Positions 6,071-6,927 of a DNA stretch of 6,927 nucleotides are shown here, in pieces (positions within the stretch are counted from its first letter, which is position 1; every line of letters begins with the position of its first letter). The DNA comes from JABFRJ01 sp031365465. GTDB taxonomy: Bacteria; Pseudomonadota; Alphaproteobacteria; Rhizobiales; Hyphomicrobiaceae. The stretch lies in NCBI GenBank assembly GCA_031365465.1, contig JANLYD010000420.1, forward strand, positions 1 to 6,927, given 5' to 3'. Made by a program: the position numbers and the translations under genes. Below the pieces are notes generated by a model. That model ran no database searches. It was not told where the DNA came from and worked only from the letters and a program-made list of their open reading frames with translations.

Positions 6071-6927
6071 ATGACCGCTTCACCGACGAGCACCACATCG
6101 GAAATGGCAGGTACGGCCAGCCCTCCCGGCGGCCTGGCACCTTGGCTCACACAATATCCCCAACACGTTGACTGGAAAGAAAAATTCAACCCGGTCGCGG
6201 TCCCAAGTCTGCTCGACAACACGGTCGCAAAATTTCCAACCAAAGTTGCAACGAGCTTTCTGGGCGCAACACTGACTTATGGCGACATCGGGCGGCTCGC
6301 CGACAAGGCGGCCAAGGGACTGCAGGGACTGGGCGTCACCAAGGGCACGAAAGTGGGACTGTTTTTGCCAAACTGTCCGACGTTCATCGTGTTCTACTAT
6401 GCAATTCTGAAGGCGGGTGGCACCGTCGTCAACTTCAACCCGCTGTACACCGTCGATGAGTTGGCGCATCAAATCGCCGACAGCGACACCGAAATCATGG
6501 TGACGCTGGACCTGAAGCTGCTGTTCGACAAGGTCGAGGCGCTGCTCGCCAAGGGCGCATTGAAGCGCGCCGTCGTGGGATCGTTCCCGGCCCTGTTGCC
6601 GGCGACCAAATCGGTCCTTTTCAAGCTGTTCAAGGGACGCGAACTGGCGCGCGTGGCAGCCTCGGCGCAGGCCGCGAAAGTCGTTGACCAAAGCACATTG
6701 ATGGACAACGACGGCAAGTTCGCACCCGTCGCCATCGATGCACTCAACGACGTGGCGGTCCTTCAATATACGGGCGGGACCACAGGCATTCCCAAAGGTG
6801 CGATGCTGACGCACGCCAATCTGACCATCAACGTGCAGCAATCGGTTGCCTGGACGCGGAACCTGACGCGCACAGGACAGGAGAAGATCCTCGGCATCCT
6901 GCCGTTTTTTCACGTGTTCGCCATGAG
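6071..6927 (+). CDS. Long-chain fatty acid-CoA ligase (FadD-like, ANL superfamily), C-terminal part cut off by the window edge
   Basis: This enzyme activates a free carboxylic acid with ATP to an acyl-adenylate and then joins it to coenzyme A, feeding beta-oxidation or lipid synthesis. I translated 285 residues from the ATG at 6071; the frame is still open at the right edge, so roughly half of a typical protein of about 550 residues is seen. The ATP-binding P-loop of the ANL family is present at 233-243 (YTGGTTGIPKG), and PFFHVFAM at 278-285 is the next conserved block. GLFLPNCPTF and the NFNPLYTVDEL segment (121-131) are typical of long-chain and dicarboxylate acyl-CoA ligases. The hinge and C-terminal lid, which would help define substrate, are outside the window. 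The first 24 residues are Ser/Thr/Pro-rich and probably disordered. It is read away from the carrier protein gene, so a shared regulator is possible. PimA-like dicarboxylate or acyl-ACP ligase activity cannot be excluded. Confidence 0.92.
   Translation, partial: MTASPTSTTSEMAGTASPPGGLAPWLTQYPQHVDWKEKFNPVAVPSLLDNTVAKFPTKVATSFLGATLTYGDIGRLADKAAKGLQGLGVTKGTKVGLFLPNCPTFIVFYYAILKAGGTVVNFNPLYTVDELAHQIADSDTEIMVTLDLKLLFDKVEALLAKGALKRAVVGSFPALLPATKSVLFKLFKGRELARVAASAQAAKVVDQSTLMDNDGKFAPVAIDALNDVAVLQYTGGTTGIPKGAMLTHANLTINVQQSVAWTRNLTRTGQEKILGILPFFHVFAM

Noticed and set aside
6080..6913. A 277-residue open frame on the minus strand opposite the acyl-CoA ligase
   Set aside because: It has low-quality composition and no motif, while the plus strand carries an intact ANL P-loop and a good ribosome binding site.

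Overview
The window looks like ordinary chromosome of a high-GC alphaproteobacterium, probably of the Hyphomicrobiales (Rhizobium/Bradyrhizobium relatives). This rests on the alphaproteobacterial style of the RecJ and ArgE proteins and on an acyl carrier protein/ketosynthase pair that resembles NodF/NodE. It is inference from sequence character only. I see no mobile element, CRISPR array, tRNA, rRNA or phage gene.

Layout. Five genes lie on the minus strand and are read from right to left. They are a small acyl carrier protein (5574 down to 5314), a FabF/NodE-like beta-ketoacyl-ACP synthase (5029 down to 3785), the single-strand exonuclease RecJ (3673 down to 1805), an exported protein with one c-type haem site and a DUF3365/Tll0287-like domain (1682 down to 1005), and acetylornithine deacetylase ArgE (842 down to the left edge, incomplete). 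A long-chain acyl-CoA ligase (6071 to the right edge, incomplete) is read the other way. It is separated from the acyl carrier protein by a divergent control region of about 500 bases that holds repeats and palindromes but no convincing gene.

How the genes fit together. The acyl carrier protein and the ketosynthase are a natural pair: one carries the growing acyl chain and the other extends it. The divergent ligase activates free fatty acids, so the right third of the window concerns acyl chains. The specialised product of the pair cannot be read from this window. RecJ (DNA repair and recombination), the haem protein and ArgE (arginine synthesis) have no evident link to it or to each other. 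The gaps between the minus-strand genes are 284, 111, 122 and 162 bases, so co-transcription is possible but not shown. Most genes have a clear Shine-Dalgarno sequence that fixes the start.

Nothing here amounts to an undescribed system. The points most worth a second look are the NodF/NodE-like pair beside a ligase, the orphan haem protein, a 13-base direct repeat upstream of the carrier protein gene, and hairpins between the carrier protein and ketosynthase genes.
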